Of a DNA stretch of 32,405 bases, positions 31,404 through 32,405 are shown in pieces. Within the stretch, counting starts at the first letter, position 1. The number at the start of each line of letters is the position of its first letter. Location of the stretch: positions 1 to 32,405 of the forward strand of contig JBKCNM010000060.1 in the NCBI GenBank assembly GCA_046297395.1, given 5' to 3'. A model generated the notes under the pieces. It had not been told where the DNA came from and made no database searches. It saw only the letters and a program-made list of their open reading frames with translations. The translations under genes were made by a program, and so were the position numbers. Origin of the DNA: JBEICQ01 sp046297395. Its GTDB lineage: Bacteria > Bacteroidota > Bacteroidia > UBA4408.

Positions 31404-32300
31404 ATGGAACTACTTACACCAATCGGATTCTCCGACTATGCCCTGCTCGATTGCGGCGATTTTCTCAAGTTTGAACGCTTTGGAGAATTCATGCTTATCC
31501 GGCCCGAACCTCAGGCGCTTTGGAAACCTGCTGCATCTCTTCAATCCTGGCGCTCCTCTGCACATGCAGAATTTATTCCTAAAAGCAGTTCTTCCGGAAC
31601 ATGGAATAAGCTCAGACCCATGCCCGATCATTGGACGCTTTCATACAAATTCCCACAATCAAAAAACAAGATTACTTTCAGGCTTGCACTCACCGGTTTT
31701 AAACATGTAGGCATCTTTCCGGAGCAGGCAGTTAACTGGGATTATATTTTCAGCCATGTAAGTAATTGCAAGGAAACCCAACCACAGGTGCTCAATTTGT
31801 TTGCTTACACCGGAGGCGCCTCACTCGCTGCTGCTTCTGCAGGCGCCGTTGTTACTCATGTGGATTCGATTCGACAAGTAGTTACCTGGGCCAATCGCAA
31901 CATGGAACTTTCGTCAATCAAAGACATTCGTTGGTGTGTTGAAGATGCACTGAAATTTGTAAAAAGAGAAGTAAAGCGCGGTAAACAATACCATGGGATT
32001 ATTCTTGATCCACCTGCTTATGGACATGGTACTGATGGCGAGAAGTGGAAACTGGAGGACCATTTGTTTGAAATGATGTCGCTTGTTTTTGAACTCCTGC
32101 ACCCAGAAAATCACTTTCTGATTCTAAACGCCTACTCTCTCGGACTATCCTCACTTGTGATTGAAAATTTACTAAAAGTACATACAAACAAAACCCCGGC
32201 TGCAGATTTGCAAACCGGGGAGTTGTATCTTTCTTCCGAATCAGGAATTAAACTGCCATTGGGTGTATTTGGCAGAATAAGTATGCCCGCATCACTCTAA
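31404..32300 (+). CDS. Class I SAM-dependent methyltransferase, RlmI/RlmK-type catalytic domain without PUA
   Basis: A 298-residue protein from the ATG at 31404, two bases after the DUF5916 stop; a TTG start at 31386 would overlap it. It contains FKHVGIFPEQAVNWD (about 99-113), corresponding to the GxFxDQR region of RlmI-like enzymes. LNLFAYTGGAS (130-140) is the SAM loop, VTHVDS follows it, and LDPPAYGHG (201-209) is the catalytic loop. The N-terminal PUA domain of the RlmI-like protein at 11616 is missing, so the RNA target could differ. The family normally acts on rRNA cytosine or guanine, but the substrate here is not known. An inverted repeat lies near its 3' end (32194-32220). Confidence 0.82.
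   Translation: MELLTPIGFSDYALLDCGDFLKFERFGEFMLIRPEPQALWKPAASLQSWRSSAHAEFIPKSSSSGTWNKLRPMPDHWTLSYKFPQSKNKITFRLALTGFKHVGIFPEQAVNWDYIFSHVSNCKETQPQVLNLFAYTGGASLAAASAGAVVTHVDSIRQVVTWANRNMELSSIKDIRWCVEDALKFVKREVKRGKQYHGIILDPPAYGHGTDGEKWKLEDHLFEMMSLVFELLHPENHFLILNAYSLGLSSLVIENLLKVHTNKTPAADLQTGELYLSSESGIKLPLGVFGRISMPASL
32194..32220 (+). repeat. GC-rich inverted repeat within the 3' end of the last methyltransferase gene
   Basis: CCCCGG (32194-32199) and CCGGGG (32215-32220) form a 6-bp stem with a 15-base loop, inside codons for KTPAADLQTGE. The repeat is 80 bp before the stop and has no T-run, so it is not a terminator. It may be chance codon usage. Confidence 0.3.
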
Positions 32301-32405
32301 CATAAAACATGTAACCAAAACTCAGGCTTCCGAACAGTAGCGAGCGGATTTGATGAGCCATATCATCCAGTGTTATCCTGGCAGTGCCTGTTTTGGTGTT
32401 CACAC

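Noticed and set aside
5..31404. Toxin-antitoxin, restriction or other defence island
   Set aside because: None of the genes matches such families. The VWA/MoxR genes could be mistaken for a ternary-type defence system, but the batA-E order identifies the housekeeping bat operon.
32253..32403. Minus-strand open frame running in from the right edge (about 50 codons)
   Set aside because: It has no recognisable motif, it would overlap the methyltransferase 3' end by nearly 50 bp, and a frame this short is often open by chance. The last 105 bp are left unassigned.

Overview
This window reads as chromosomal DNA of a member of the Bacteroidota. Four things point there: a gldH gliding-motility lipoprotein gene, a complete moxR/bat operon, a DUF5916 outer-membrane-type protein, and repeated TAnnTTTG (-7) promoter elements in place of sigma70 boxes. 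The bacterial GGGP-synthase-family gene also fits. Class or genus cannot be fixed by reading alone. I saw no tRNA, rRNA, CRISPR array, transposase or phage gene, so this looks like ordinary core and near-core genome.

Layout. The left edge holds the end of a DUF350-type membrane protein. Next, on the minus strand, come a GT2 glycosyltransferase and an FkbM-type methyltransferase (surface glycan modification) behind an excellent promoter, then phosphoenolpyruvate synthase, a lipoprotein amidohydrolase and a pterin-carbinolamine dehydratase. A short plus-strand stretch carries an NlpC/P60 lipoprotein and serC. It is followed by the minus-strand run prmC-queA-ispD and, divergent from prmC by only 5 bp, a plus-strand run of an RlmI-like 23S rRNA methyltransferase, a 71-residue CxxC membrane protein and a GT4-like glycosyltransferase.

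From 14.5 to 29.1 kb everything is on the minus strand, in three blocks. The first is ricT-gldH-GGGP synthase-yqeY, tightly overlapped. The second is a two-gene operon of a class I/II PLP enzyme and an unusual single protein that fuses a flavin monooxygenase to a cytosolic DsbA/SpxH-like thioredoxin-fold domain. The third is the eight-gene moxR-DUF58-membrane protein-batA-batB-batC-batD-batE operon, whose genes all overlap or nearly touch. Its products form a MoxR AAA+ ATPase / von Willebrand factor A / TPR envelope system, associated with aerotolerance and stress in other Bacteroidota. The right end, on the plus strand, has a DUF5916 protein and a second RlmI/RlmK-type methyltransferase.

The most original item is the FAD monooxygenase-DsbA fusion coupled to the PLP enzyme (17699-20838). 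The parts suggest redox or organosulfur chemistry in the cytoplasm, but the substrate is unknown. Secondary points of interest are promoters that abut start codons (possible leaderless mRNAs), the coupling of an ether-lipid-type prenyltransferase to gldH and ricT, the decorated RicT, and a degenerate direct repeat in the only non-coding stretch over 300 bp (7349-7787). Start codons were moved from the longest ORF wherever signal peptides, family N-termini or ATGA/TGATG overlaps supported it.
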